Source of the DNA: Rubrobacteraceae bacterium
GTDB taxonomy: Bacteria > Actinomycetota > Rubrobacteria > Rubrobacterales > Rubrobacteraceae
DNA: 26,871 bases
Direction: 5' to 3'
NCBI GenBank assembly: GCA_030447045.1
Contig: JAUJMB010000004.1
Span: 1-26,871, forward strand
Part shown: piece by piece, positions 1 to 6,113 of the stretch
How positions within the stretch are numbered: the stretch's first letter is position 1
Layout: each line of letters opens with the position of its first letter
Translations under genes and position numbers: made by a program
The notes under the pieces: generated by a model
Told to the model about the DNA's origin: nothing
Databases searched by the model: none
Seen by the model: the letters and a program-made list of their open reading frames with translations, nothing else

Positions 1-887
1 CGCGGGTCATCTCCAAGATAGAGCGCGAGGACCCCGAGACGCCGGGGATCGTCGCCGAGATCTACCCCAGGACCGGCGGCGCCCTGACCGTGGGCTTCAC
101 GGGGCCGCCAGGCGTCGGCAAGAGCAGCATCATCGCCAAACTCATCGAGCTGTACCGCAACGAAGAGAGGCGGGTGGGGGTCGTCTCCGTGGACCCTTCG
201 AGCCCGTTCTCGAGAGGCGCTATTCTGGGCGACCGCATCCGCCTCTCGGACCACTTCCTGGACCCCGGGGTCTTTATCCGGTCGATGGGGAGCCGGGGAC
301 ATCTAGGGGGACTCGCGGGCGGCTCTAGGCTCGCGGCGATGGCGATGGAGGCCGCCGGGATGGACGTCGTGCTCTACGAGACCGTCGGCGTGGGGCAGGG
401 GGAGGTCGAGGTCGCCTCGGCGGCCGACACGGTGGTGCTGGCGCTGCAACCGGGGGCCGGGGACGCGGTGCAGGCGCTCAAGGCCGGGGTCATGGAGATA
501 GCCGACGTCTTCTGCATAAACAAGGCGGACCACCCGCGGGCGAAGGGCGCGGCCTCCGAGGTCAGGTCGATACTGGAGATAGGCCAGGAGCTCGACCCCG
601 ACCCCTGGTTCCCGCCCGTCATCATGACCCGCGGCGACACCGGGGAGGGCGTGGAGGAGCTCAAGGAGGCCATCGAGAGGCACCGCGCCTACCTTGGGGA
701 GAGCGGGAAGCTCGAGGAGCGGCGGCGGGCCGCGCTCAAGAGGTTCGTCGTCGAGTGGGCGACGGACCGGCTGGAGAGGGAGATGCGCGGCCGGCTGGAG
801 CGCGAGGACACGGAGACCATGGAGAGGGTCTACGGCCGCGAGCTCGACCCCATAGCAGCCTCGGAGAGGATCTTCCGGCAGGTCTAG
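1..887 (+). CDS. meaB: MeaB-type GTPase, chaperone of B12-dependent acyl-CoA mutase (5' end missing)
   Basis: G3E-family P-loop GTPase of the MeaB/ArgK group, which loads and protects adenosylcobalamin-dependent acyl-CoA mutases in the cytoplasm. The frame is open from base 3, and translation before the first possible start (GTG at 90) reads as family sequence (RVISKIEREDPETP), so the gene began upstream of the window. Visible motifs are the P-loop GPPGVGKSS, the switch region VDPSSPFS, the stretch ETVGVGQGE and the guanine-specificity motif NKAD. About 294 residues are visible against roughly 330 usual for the family, so some 30-40 N-terminal residues are missing. The likely client is the mutase large subunit at 14866-16509. 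The B12-binding small subunit is not in the window and may lie just upstream. The family call is very secure. Confidence 0.95.
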   Translation, partial: RVISKIEREDPETPGIVAEIYPRTGGALTVGFTGPPGVGKSSIIAKLIELYRNEERRVGVVSVDPSSPFSRGAILGDRIRLSDHFLDPGVFIRSMGSRGHLGGLAGGSRLAAMAMEAAGMDVVLYETVGVGQGEVEVASAADTVVLALQPGAGDAVQALKAGVMEIADVFCINKADHPRAKGAASEVRSILEIGQELDPDPWFPPVIMTRGDTGEGVEELKEAIERHRAYLGESGKLEERRRAALKRFVVEWATDRLEREMRGRLEREDTETMERVYGRELDPIAASERIFRQV

Positions 888-908
888 GGCGGCTTGCTGA
901 GCAGACCG

Positions 909-1032
909 AGGCATCGGGCTTCGGAGAGACCAGAGAAGCCGCAGCGGTTTCGGTAACGGGACACTCCGCCGACGAAGGCGGAGCCCGGCGCCTTTCAGAT
1001 AGACTCTACCTGAAGCCCGAAACCCGATGCCT
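909..1032. repeat. Inverted repeat flanking the meaB / YedE intergenic gap
   Basis: AGGCATCGGG at 909-918 is the exact reverse complement of CCCGATGCCT at 1023-1032, so a 10-bp perfect inverted repeat brackets almost the whole gap between two convergent genes. Related CGGGCTTC words occur next to both arms, which suggests a dispersed intergenic repeat. The function is unknown. Confidence 0.5.
964..983. terminator. Hairpin between convergent genes
   Basis: CTCCGCC (964-970) pairs with GGCGGAG (977-983) over a 6-base loop. It lies between the 3' ends of meaB and the minus-strand YedE gene, so it could serve both. There is no U-tract, so it is a weak intrinsic-terminator candidate only. Confidence 0.35.
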
Positions 1033-1040
1033 GAAACCCG

Positions 1041-1466
1041 TCAGGACCCCCTCAGCCCCGCGTGAAGGGCCATGCCGGCGAGCATCGCCGCGACGAACGC
1101 GAAGACGGGGAGGAGGCCGGTGCCGAGTGCGGCTATCGCGGGTCCCGGGCAGAACCCCACGATGCCCCAGCCAACGCCGAAGAGGGCCGAGCCCCAGAGC
1201 AGGGGCGCGTCTACCGCCTTCTTCTCGGGCACGGAGAACTTCTCTTCCAGCACGGGACGCCCGCGTTTCGGGACGAGGCGGTAGGCCGGGACGGCGACCA
1301 GCAGCGCCCCGCCCATGACGAAGGCGAGGGTGGGGTCCCAGTCCCCGGCGACGTCGAGGAAGCCTATGACCTTGGCCGGGTTCATCATGCCCGAGACGGC
1401 GAGCCCGAGCCCGAAGACGAGGCCCGAGACCAGGGCCGCCGCTGCCCTCAAAACGTTCGGCGCCAT
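1041..1466 (-). CDS. YeeE/YedE-type transporter half, DUF6691 (C-terminal half)
   Basis: A 141-residue hydrophobic membrane protein with about four transmembrane segments. It begins with a glycine-rich helix (SGLVFGLGLAVSGM) followed by NPAKVIGFLD, and has a second cysteine/proline motif GFCPGPAIAALG, both typical of the DUF6691 half of YeeE/YedE proteins. This superfamily includes the thiosulfate importer TsuA and other sulfur-compound channels. In many bacteria the two halves are fused; here they are separate genes. The start ATG shares one base with the stop of the upstream half (TGATG), which implies translational coupling and one complex. Import of thiosulfate or a related sulfur compound is the family inference; the exact substrate cannot be read. 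Confidence 0.85.
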   Translation of the reverse strand: MAPNVLRAAAALVSGLVFGLGLAVSGMMNPAKVIGFLDVAGDWDPTLAFVMGGALLVAVPAYRLVPKRGRPVLEEKFSVPEKKAVDAPLLWGSALFGVGWGIVGFCPGPAIAALGTGLLPVFAFVAAMLAGMALHAGLRGS

Positions 1467-1879
1467 CAGAAGACGTGCCTGGTCAGGAACACGGTGAGCA
1501 TCGCCACGCCGAAGAAGGTGGCGGTCGCGGCCACGGAGCGGCCGGAGAGGCGCGCCATGCCGCAGAGGCCGTGGCCGCTGGTGCAGCCCGAGCCCAGGCG
1601 GGTCCCGAAGCCGACGAGGAGGCCGCCGGCGAGGACCGCCGGCAGCGGCGCGACCACCGCGACCGGGACGCCCGCCGCCCGCACGTAGGCGAGGGCGCCG
1701 AGCACGAGGCCGGCGACGAACGCCGCCCGCCAGAGCGTCTCGCCCGCCCTCAGGGTGAGCAGGCCGCCCAGGATGCCGCTGATGCCGGCCACCCGGCCGT
1801 TCAGCAGCAGCATCAGCGCGACCGCCAGGCCGATAAGAAGCCCCCCAACGAAACCGCCCACCGGCGTAAAGTTCCCCAT
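1466..1879 (-). CDS. YeeE/YedE-type transporter half (N-terminal half)
   Basis: A 137-residue membrane protein and partner of the overlapping downstream half. It carries the family hallmark GSGCTSGHGLCG near residues 92-103, where conserved cysteines are thought to relay thiosulfate through the channel in TsuA. The start chosen is ATG at 1879, preceded by GGAGG four bases upstream. A frame extension back to 1927 adds non-family residues and has no ribosome site. About four hydrophobic helices are visible. It is the first gene of a two-gene minus-strand operon with a plausible promoter at 1915-1944. Its likely role is uptake of reduced sulfur for assimilation, a family inference. Confidence 0.87.
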   Translation of the reverse strand: MGNFTPVGGFVGGLLIGLAVALMLLLNGRVAGISGILGGLLTLRAGETLWRAAFVAGLVLGALAYVRAAGVPVAVVAPLPAVLAGGLLVGFGTRLGSGCTSGHGLCGMARLSGRSVAATATFFGVAMLTVFLTRHVF

Positions 1880-1914
1880 GCCGCCTCCATCCGTTCTTGA
1901 GATTGCGCCGCCCA

Positions 1915-1944
1915 AGAATACTCCCACGGGGCCGGACCTTACAA
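1915..1944 (-). promoter_or_regulatory. Putative promoter of the YeeE/YedE pair
   Basis: On the minus strand, TTGTAA (1944-1939), an 18-base spacer, then TATTCT (1920-1915). Each hexamer matches sigma70 consensus at four of six positions. The predicted transcript start lies about 30 bases before the ATG at 1879. Confidence 0.4.
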
Positions 1945-1971
1945 CAAGTTACTCACCGGCCTGCCTCTCGG

Positions 1972-2449
1972 CTAAAGGTTGGACGGCAGGAGGCGCTCCA
2001 AGATCACCACGTCTTTCCAGGCGCCGTCGAGGCGCGCCTCTCGTAGACCCCGACCTCGCGGAAGCCCGCCGATCTGAGCAGCCTGCGGCTCGGCGCGTAC
2101 TCGACAAAGAAACGCGAGATCAATTTCCAGAAGCCCACGCGCTCGGCGGCCGGGATCAGGGCCCCATCGCCATGCCGCCCGCGCCACTCCCGCATGCCCA
2201 GCTGGCGGCGTAGACCGAGAACTCGGCCACGCCCGCGTAGCATTCGCGGGAACGCTCCTCGGAGGTGGCGGCGAATGCCAATTTACCACCGTCCTCCTCG
2301 ACCACCGGGTGCCTCCCGCCGAACCAGGACCGAACCTCCCCGGCCGTGCGGGCGAGGGTCTCGAAGGTCGCGACGCGCCCCTCGATGCCCCCGTTGTAGA
2401 TGCGGGCCACCGCGTCGGCGTCCTCGGGAACGACGGGCCTGGCCTGCAC
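1972..2449 (-). pseudogene. GNAT N-acetyltransferase (phosphinothricin-acetyltransferase-like), broken by two frameshifts
   Basis: Three pieces in three frames join into one GNAT protein of about 160 residues. Piece 1 (from GTG 2449) has the family start PVVPEDADAVARIYN and the core CYAGVAEFSVY. Piece 2 has the acetyl-CoA-binding end of the fold (AAERVGFWKL, RRLLRSAGF). Piece 3 has the usual C-terminus, LDGAWKDVVILERL. The first break is at about 2156-2163, where one G seems missing from a G-run; restoring it rejoins the frames with family spacing. The second, near 2040, fits a loss of four bases. Relatives acetylate phosphinothricin, methionine sulfoximine or other small amines. The gene starts five bases after the DUF2256 gene. 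Genuine decay or base-calling error in the G-run are both possible. Confidence 0.8.
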
Positions 2450-2453
2450 GGCG

Positions 2454-2597
2454 CTACCCCCTCGCCGCAGAGCGGCACCGCCGGCTGCAGTAGACGACGG
2501 ACGGCCAGTCCCTCGCCCACTTCTTGCGCCAGGAGAAGGGGCGTCCGCAGACCGGGCAGACCTTCTGTGGCAGGTCCCGTTTCCTTACGCCCCGCAC
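2454..2597 (-). CDS. DUF2256 family small Cys-rich protein
   Basis: A 47-residue protein that is easy to miss. It has [18 protein letters not shown], then RKKWARDW and YCSRRC: two Cys pairs (CPVC and CSRRC) around a basic, Trp-rich core, which is the DUF2256 pattern and looks like a small zinc ribbon. The start is GTG at 2597; the next upstream in-frame codons run into a TAG at about 2609. There is no ribosome site, but a TAGAAT box sits exactly six bases upstream, suggesting a leaderless message. The next gene, the GNAT remnant, begins five bases after the stop, so the two form an operon. Biochemical function is unknown for the family. In many bacteria it neighbours photolyase/cryptochrome or redox genes; here it does not. 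Confidence 0.85.
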   Translation of the reverse strand: MRGVRKRDLPQKVCPVCGRPFSWRKKWARDWPSVVYCSRRCRSAARG

Positions 2598-2603
2598 GCC
2601 GCT

Positions 2604-2609
2604 ATTCTA
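2604..2609 (-). promoter_or_regulatory. Leaderless -10 box for the DUF2256 gene
   Basis: TAGAAT on the minus strand, then six bases, then the GTG start at 2597. With usual -10 geometry, transcription would begin at or next to the start codon. The same arrangement, TAGAATAG plus four bases plus GTG, occurs at 8490-8495. Confidence 0.5.
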
Positions 2610-2671
2610 TGAGATACCGCCGCGAACAACGTGGCGTATCTTTTGGCGCGGTAGCGGGGTCTTAGCTGTTG

Positions 2672-2698
2672 GGCGGCGGAATCCCCCTCCCCGCCGCC
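2672..2698. terminator. GC-rich hairpin downstream of the deazaflavin-type gene
   Basis: GGCGGCGG (2672-2679) and CCGCCGCC (2691-2698) form an 8-bp all-GC stem with an 11-base loop. It lies about 80 bases after the minus-strand stop at 2779 and before the DUF2256 promoter. There is no U-tract, so termination is only plausible. Confidence 0.35.
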
Positions 2699-2778
2699 TA
2701 TCTCTCGTGCAGAACTTTCGCCCGTGCGAGTACTCGCCGCCAATGGCGGTTCGTCCTGCGGGGCCATTCGGGGTTCGG

Positions 2779-3135
2779 CTACGCCAGGTCCACCGCCACC
2801 GGCAGGGCCCTGCGTCGCCAGCCGGAGAGGCTGCCGGGGCTCCGCTCGTACTTCTCGACCAGGAGCCGCCGGGCCAGCCCGTCCTCCTCGGCATCTTCGA
2901 CGACGCGGGCCTTGCCCTTTAGTTCCTCCCCGGAGACCCGGACCGTAACGGCGGGTTCCCTGCGCAGGTTTCTGACCCAATCGGCCCGGTCGCCGCTTCC
3001 GGCGAGCATGTAGAGCGTGCGCGTCTCCGGGACGAGCGAGAACCACATCTCGATCTCGTGCGGGCGGCCCGTAACCCTGCCCATGGTTGTCAGGTAGCAG
3101 AAGCTCTCGGCCACGAGGGCGTCGAGTTCAGGCAT
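2779..3135 (-). CDS. Nitroreductase/deazaflavin-dependent oxidoreductase family protein (split-barrel)
   Basis: A 118-residue split-barrel protein of the PNPOx-like F420/flavin fold. Near the N-terminus is LTTMGRVTGRPHEIEMWF, the family's Thr-x-Gly-Arg-x-x-Gly phosphate-binding segment. Then come LYMLAGSGDRADWVRNL and a strand EPAVTVRVSGEE, with a closing ARRLLVEKYE helix. This is the actinobacterial DUF385/deazaflavin group, whose members use F420 or flavin to reduce nitro compounds or quinones. Many small members have no known substrate. The start ATG at 3135 is the only one giving the normal family N-terminus. It lies 80 bases downstream of the acyl-CoA synthetase remnant on the same strand. 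Cofactor identity (F420 or FMN) cannot be decided here. Confidence 0.8.
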   Translation of the reverse strand: MPELDALVAESFCYLTTMGRVTGRPHEIEMWFSLVPETRTLYMLAGSGDRADWVRNLRREPAVTVRVSGEELKGKARVVEDAEEDGLARRLLVEKYERSPGSLSGWRRRALPVAVDLA

Positions 3136-3215
3136 AAGGCTTCGAGGAACGAGACCGGGTTGGGCGAGGGGTAGATGCGCCCGGAGCCGTCATCCGAAAT
3201 CCAGGGCCTCGAACG

Positions 3216-3569
3216 TCAAGACCTCAGCTCCACGCGTCGGATCTTGCCGCTCGCCGTCTTGGGGAGCTCCCCGGCCCGGAGCTGGGGGGCGCAGGGGATC
3301 GCGATGGCGCCGAGCTTCAGGAGCCCCGTGAGTATGGCCTGCCACTCGGGGACCTTGCCGAGCAGGACCATCACCCGGTCGCCGCGGCCCACGCCGAGGC
3401 CGTGCATGGCGCCCGCGAACCTGTTGGAGAGCCGGGAGAAGTCCCCGAAGGTCAGGCGGCGCTCCTCGCCGTCTGCCCCGAGCCAGATCATGGCCGGGCG
3501 GTCGTCCGGCCAAGCGTCTACGACGTCGCGCCCGAAGTTGAACCGCTCCGGCGTCTCCCAGCGGAACAC
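3216..3569 (-). pseudogene. Acyl-CoA synthetase remnant: N- and C-terminal ends joined by a large in-frame deletion
   Basis: Residues 1-95 are the start of an AMP-forming acyl-CoA synthetase (FRWETPERFNFGRDVVD, RLTFGDFSRLSNRFA, LGVGRGDRVMVLL, LKLGAIAIPCAPQLRA). The protein then jumps straight to the conserved C-terminal end LPKTASGKIRRVELRS, which carries the catalytic lysine of the swivel domain. About 400 residues, including the P-loop-like ATP site and the adenylate core, are absent, so the product cannot be an active synthetase. Reading frame is kept. AGCTCC occurs on both sides of the join (near 3274-3290), which suggests short-homology recombination. The GTG at 3569 is the only usable start; family members begin a little further upstream. 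It is divergent from the thiolase, so an original fatty-acid activation and beta-oxidation locus is likely. Confidence 0.85.
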
Positions 3570-3717
3570 CGCGTGGGCTCCCCGTAGGTCCCTATATTAG
3601 ACAAGGCGCCTCCCTTTCCCCAAAGGTAGCTCTCCTGAAGAGGCATCCTACAAGAGGGACGGGTCACGCTCTTCGTATAAACTGGGTCGGGCGGGACATG
3701 AGAGCATTGGAGGGAGC

Positions 3718-4896
3718 ATGGCCGAGAGGGTGGTAGTACTCGGGGCGGCGAGGACGCCGTTCGGCAAATTCGGGGGCGCTCTGGCCTCGCTGGGGGCGCC
3801 CGAGCTCGGGGGGGCGGCCATCCGGGAGGCCCTGGACCGCTCGGGTATCGCGGACGAGGAGATAGGGCACTCCGTCTTCGGCATCGTCGTGCAGGCCGGG
3901 GTCGGCCAGATACCTTCCCGCCAGGCCAACTCCCACGCGGGCCTACCTTTCTCCCTGACCACGGAGACCCTGAACCAGGTCTGCGCCTCCGGCCTGCGAA
4001 GTGCTACGCTCTCCGAGACCATGATCCGGGCCGGCGACTACGAGGTCGTCCTCGCCGGCGGCATGGAGAGCATGTCGAACGCCCCGTACCTGCTCCCGAA
4101 GGCGCGCTGGGGCGCCCGCCTGGGCGACATGCCGGCCCGGGACGCGATGATGCACGACGGCCTGCTCGACGCCTTCGAGGGGGTCAACATGGTCCGCTTC
4201 GGCGCCGACGGCGCCAGGAGGTTCGGCATCTCCCGCGAGGACCAGGACGCGTGGGCGTTTCGCAGCCACCAGAGGGCCGCCGCCGCAACGGACGGGGGCC
4301 GGCTGGCGGAGGAGATCGTCGGCGTCAAGGTGGCCGGCAAGAAAGGCCAGGCCACCTACGTCGAGCACGACGAGCCGATCCGGCGCGACACGACGCTGGA
4401 GAGATTGGCATCCCTCCCACCCGTGGACGAGGGCGGCACCGTGACCGCCGGCAACGCGCCGGGCGTCACAGACGGGGCCGGGGCCCTGGTGCTCGCCGGC
4501 GAGTCCTTCGCCAGCCGGCGTGACCTCGAGCCGCTCGGGACCATCGTCGCGCACGCCAAGGTCGCCGAGGAGCCGCCGAACCTGCTCACCGTCCCTGGCA
4601 ACGCGGGGAAGAAGGCCCTGGAGAAGGCCGGTTGGCGGGCGGGGGATTTGGACCTGGTGGAGATCAACGAGGCCTTCGCGGGCGTGGCGATCCACTCGAC
4701 CCGGATGCTCGGCGTCGACCCGGAGATCGTGAACACGAGCGGCGGGGCGCTCGCGCTCGGGCATCCTATCGGGGCGAGCGGGGCGCGCATCCTCATGACG
4801 CTCCTCTACGGTTTGAAGCGCATGGGCGGCGGCAGGGGCCTTGCGACCCTCTGCTCCGGCGGCGGGCAGGGCGACGCGGTGCTGGTGGAGGTGTGA
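3718..4896 (+). CDS. Acetyl-CoA C-acyltransferase (thiolase)
   Basis: A full-length 392-residue thiolase that catalyses reversible cleavage of 3-ketoacyl-CoA to acetyl-CoA plus a shortened acyl-CoA (or acetoacetyl-CoA synthesis). All catalytic features are present. Cys89 in NQVCASGLRS is the acylated nucleophile, followed by the NEAF motif at 317-320, His349 in ALGHPIGASG and Cys379 in LCSGGGQGD. Length and motif spacing match the AtoB/PhaA/FadA family, so the gene looks intact. The start ATG at 3718 has GGAGGG just upstream, and TATAAA at 3676-3681 is a possible -10 box. It is divergent from the broken acyl-CoA synthetase. It may serve the last step of butyryl-CoA breakdown together with the acyl-CoA dehydrogenase at 13561, but whether it prefers acetoacetyl-CoA or longer chains is not visible. 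Confidence 0.95.
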   Translation: MAERVVVLGAARTPFGKFGGALASLGAPELGGAAIREALDRSGIADEEIGHSVFGIVVQAGVGQIPSRQANSHAGLPFSLTTETLNQVCASGLRSATLSETMIRAGDYEVVLAGGMESMSNAPYLLPKARWGARLGDMPARDAMMHDGLLDAFEGVNMVRFGADGARRFGISREDQDAWAFRSHQRAAAATDGGRLAEEIVGVKVAGKKGQATYVEHDEPIRRDTTLERLASLPPVDEGGTVTAGNAPGVTDGAGALVLAGESFASRRDLEPLGTIVAHAKVAEEPPNLLTVPGNAGKKALEKAGWRAGDLDLVEINEAFAGVAIHSTRMLGVDPEIVNTSGGALALGHPIGASGARILMTLLYGLKRMGGGRGLATLCSGGGQGDAVLVEV

Positions 4897-4899
4897 GGC

Positions 4900-4920
4900 G
4901 GGCGGGTTTGAAACCCGCCC
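4900..4920. repeat. Perfect palindrome of the REP-like GGGCGGGTTT type
   Basis: GGGCGGGTTT (4900-4909), one base, then AAACCCGCCC (4911-4920): a perfect 10-bp inverted repeat starting five bases after the thiolase stop. It is too symmetric to be chance and looks like a REP-type intergenic palindrome. It could also act as a 3'-end stabiliser or terminator. Confidence 0.7.
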
Positions 4921-5016
4921 CTACGATGGGTTCTGTTGTCCGTGCGGCCGTGCCGGACGCGGATGGTTCGTGCGTCTGGCGGGGGTCTTCGGCTGGGATT
5001 CTGGAAGGGAGGCGCC

Positions 5017-5496
5017 GTGGGCGAGGGTAACGGGAATGGTTCGGACAGCCCTGGCGTGATCGCGCCACCGCCCCTGATCTACGCCGCCGGCCTGGCCGCG
5101 GGCCTGCTGGCGAACCGGCTCCGGCCCACGCCTCTCCTGCCCCGGACTCTCTCGAAGGTGCTCGGCTGGCCCCTGGTGGCCGGTGGGATCTCGCTCGGCC
5201 TCTGGGGCTTTCGCGAGATGCGGCGGGCGGGGACCAACGTGGACCCTTACCATCCCACGACGGCCATCGTCGAGGGGGGGCCTTACGCGTTCACGCGCAA
5301 CCCGCTCTACGTTGGGATGGCCCTGGTCTACGCCGGCGTAGGCGCGCGGGCGAACGCGCTCCCGGCCGCGCTGCTCCTCCCGGTCGTCCTCCACCTCGTG
5401 GACCGCGGCGTCGTAAAACGCGAGGAGCGCTACCTGGAGGGCAAGTTCGGCGACGAGTACCTGCGCTACAAGGGGAGGGTGCGGCGTTGGATCTGA
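5017..5496 (+). CDS. Isoprenylcysteine carboxyl methyltransferase (ICMT/PEMT)-family membrane protein
   Basis: A 159-residue integral membrane protein of the ICMT/phospholipid methyltransferase-like family, which methylates lipids or prenyl groups with SAM at the membrane. The N-terminal half has two or three hydrophobic segments. The diagnostic C-terminal block then reads GPYAFTRNPLYVGM, a hydrophobic hairpin, and REERYLEGKFGDEYLRYK, the NPxY and EExxL...Y pattern that binds SAM. The start is GTG at 5017 because AGGGAGG lies six bases upstream; a longer frame from 4936 has no such site and adds a low-complexity Arg-rich end. Its stop overlaps the start of the carbonic anhydrase gene by ten bases, so the two are probably co-translated. 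The bacterial substrate is unknown. Confidence 0.85.
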   Translation: MGEGNGNGSDSPGVIAPPPLIYAAGLAAGLLANRLRPTPLLPRTLSKVLGWPLVAGGISLGLWGFREMRRAGTNVDPYHPTTAIVEGGPYAFTRNPLYVGMALVYAGVGARANALPAALLLPVVLHLVDRGVVKREERYLEGKFGDEYLRYKGRVRRWI

Positions 5497-6025
5497 CCGG
5501 CGCGCTGCTCCCGCAGGGGGGCCGTTCTCCCGAGCTTGCGCCCTCCGCGTGGGTAGCGCCTGGCGCGGTCGTCGTGGGCGACGTGCGCCTCGGGGAGGAC
5601 GCAAGCGTCTGGTACGGGGCGGTGCTGCGCGGCGACACGGAGCCCATCCGGATCGGCGCGAGGACGAACATCCAGGACGGCTGCGTCCTGCACGCCGACC
5701 CCGGTCTCCCGGCGACGGTCGGCGAGGGGTGCGTGGTCGGGCACAACGCCGTGGTCCATGGCTGCGAGGTGGGGGACGGGTGCCTGATCGGGATGGGGGC
5801 GACCGTCCTCAACGGCGCGAAGATAGGCGCGGGCTCCATAGCCGCCGCCCTCGTCCCTGAGAACCGCGAGTTCCCACCCGCTCCCTGATCGTCGGCCTCC
5901 CCGCCAAAAGGGCCGGCGAGGTGACCAAAGAGCAGGCCAAATACGTAGAGCGCGGCGCCCGGGAGTACGTCGAGCGCGCCGCCGCGCACAGGGCGTCGCT
6001 GCGGCACGCCGGGCGGGACCGGTAG
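5487..6025 (+). pseudogene. Gamma-class carbonic anhydrase family protein with a late frameshift
   Basis: Left-handed beta-helix hexapeptide-repeat protein of the gamma-carbonic anhydrase/YrdA family. The zinc ligands are in place at His69, His86 and His91 (VLHAD, GHNAVVHG), with Arg48-Gly-Asp50 and Gln63 also conserved. The start is TTG at 5487, supported by GGGAGGG seven bases upstream. The frame stops early at 5888, just after ENREFPP. One base further, from 5879, the other frame gives the normal family end (RSLIVGLPAKRAGEVTKE and a helix to 6025). A single C lost from a C-run near 5877-5880 explains this. The catalytic helix is whole, but the C-terminal helix that closes the trimer is lost unless the change is a sequence error. 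Activity as a true carbonic anhydrase is not certain for this subgroup. Confidence 0.85.
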
Positions 6026-6113
6026 CGCGGAGAGGACCACGGGCGAGACCGACGGTGACGGGGGTAGATCGCGACTATGGCCACGGTCGGTGGTGGCCGG
6101 GGAGAGGGAAGAG

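Noticed and set aside
3136..3215. Coding-like segment between the acyl-CoA synthetase remnant and the deazaflavin-type gene
   Set aside because: One minus-strand frame reads DDGSGRIYPSPNPVSFLEAL but has no start, no family I recognise and runs out of frame into the next gene.
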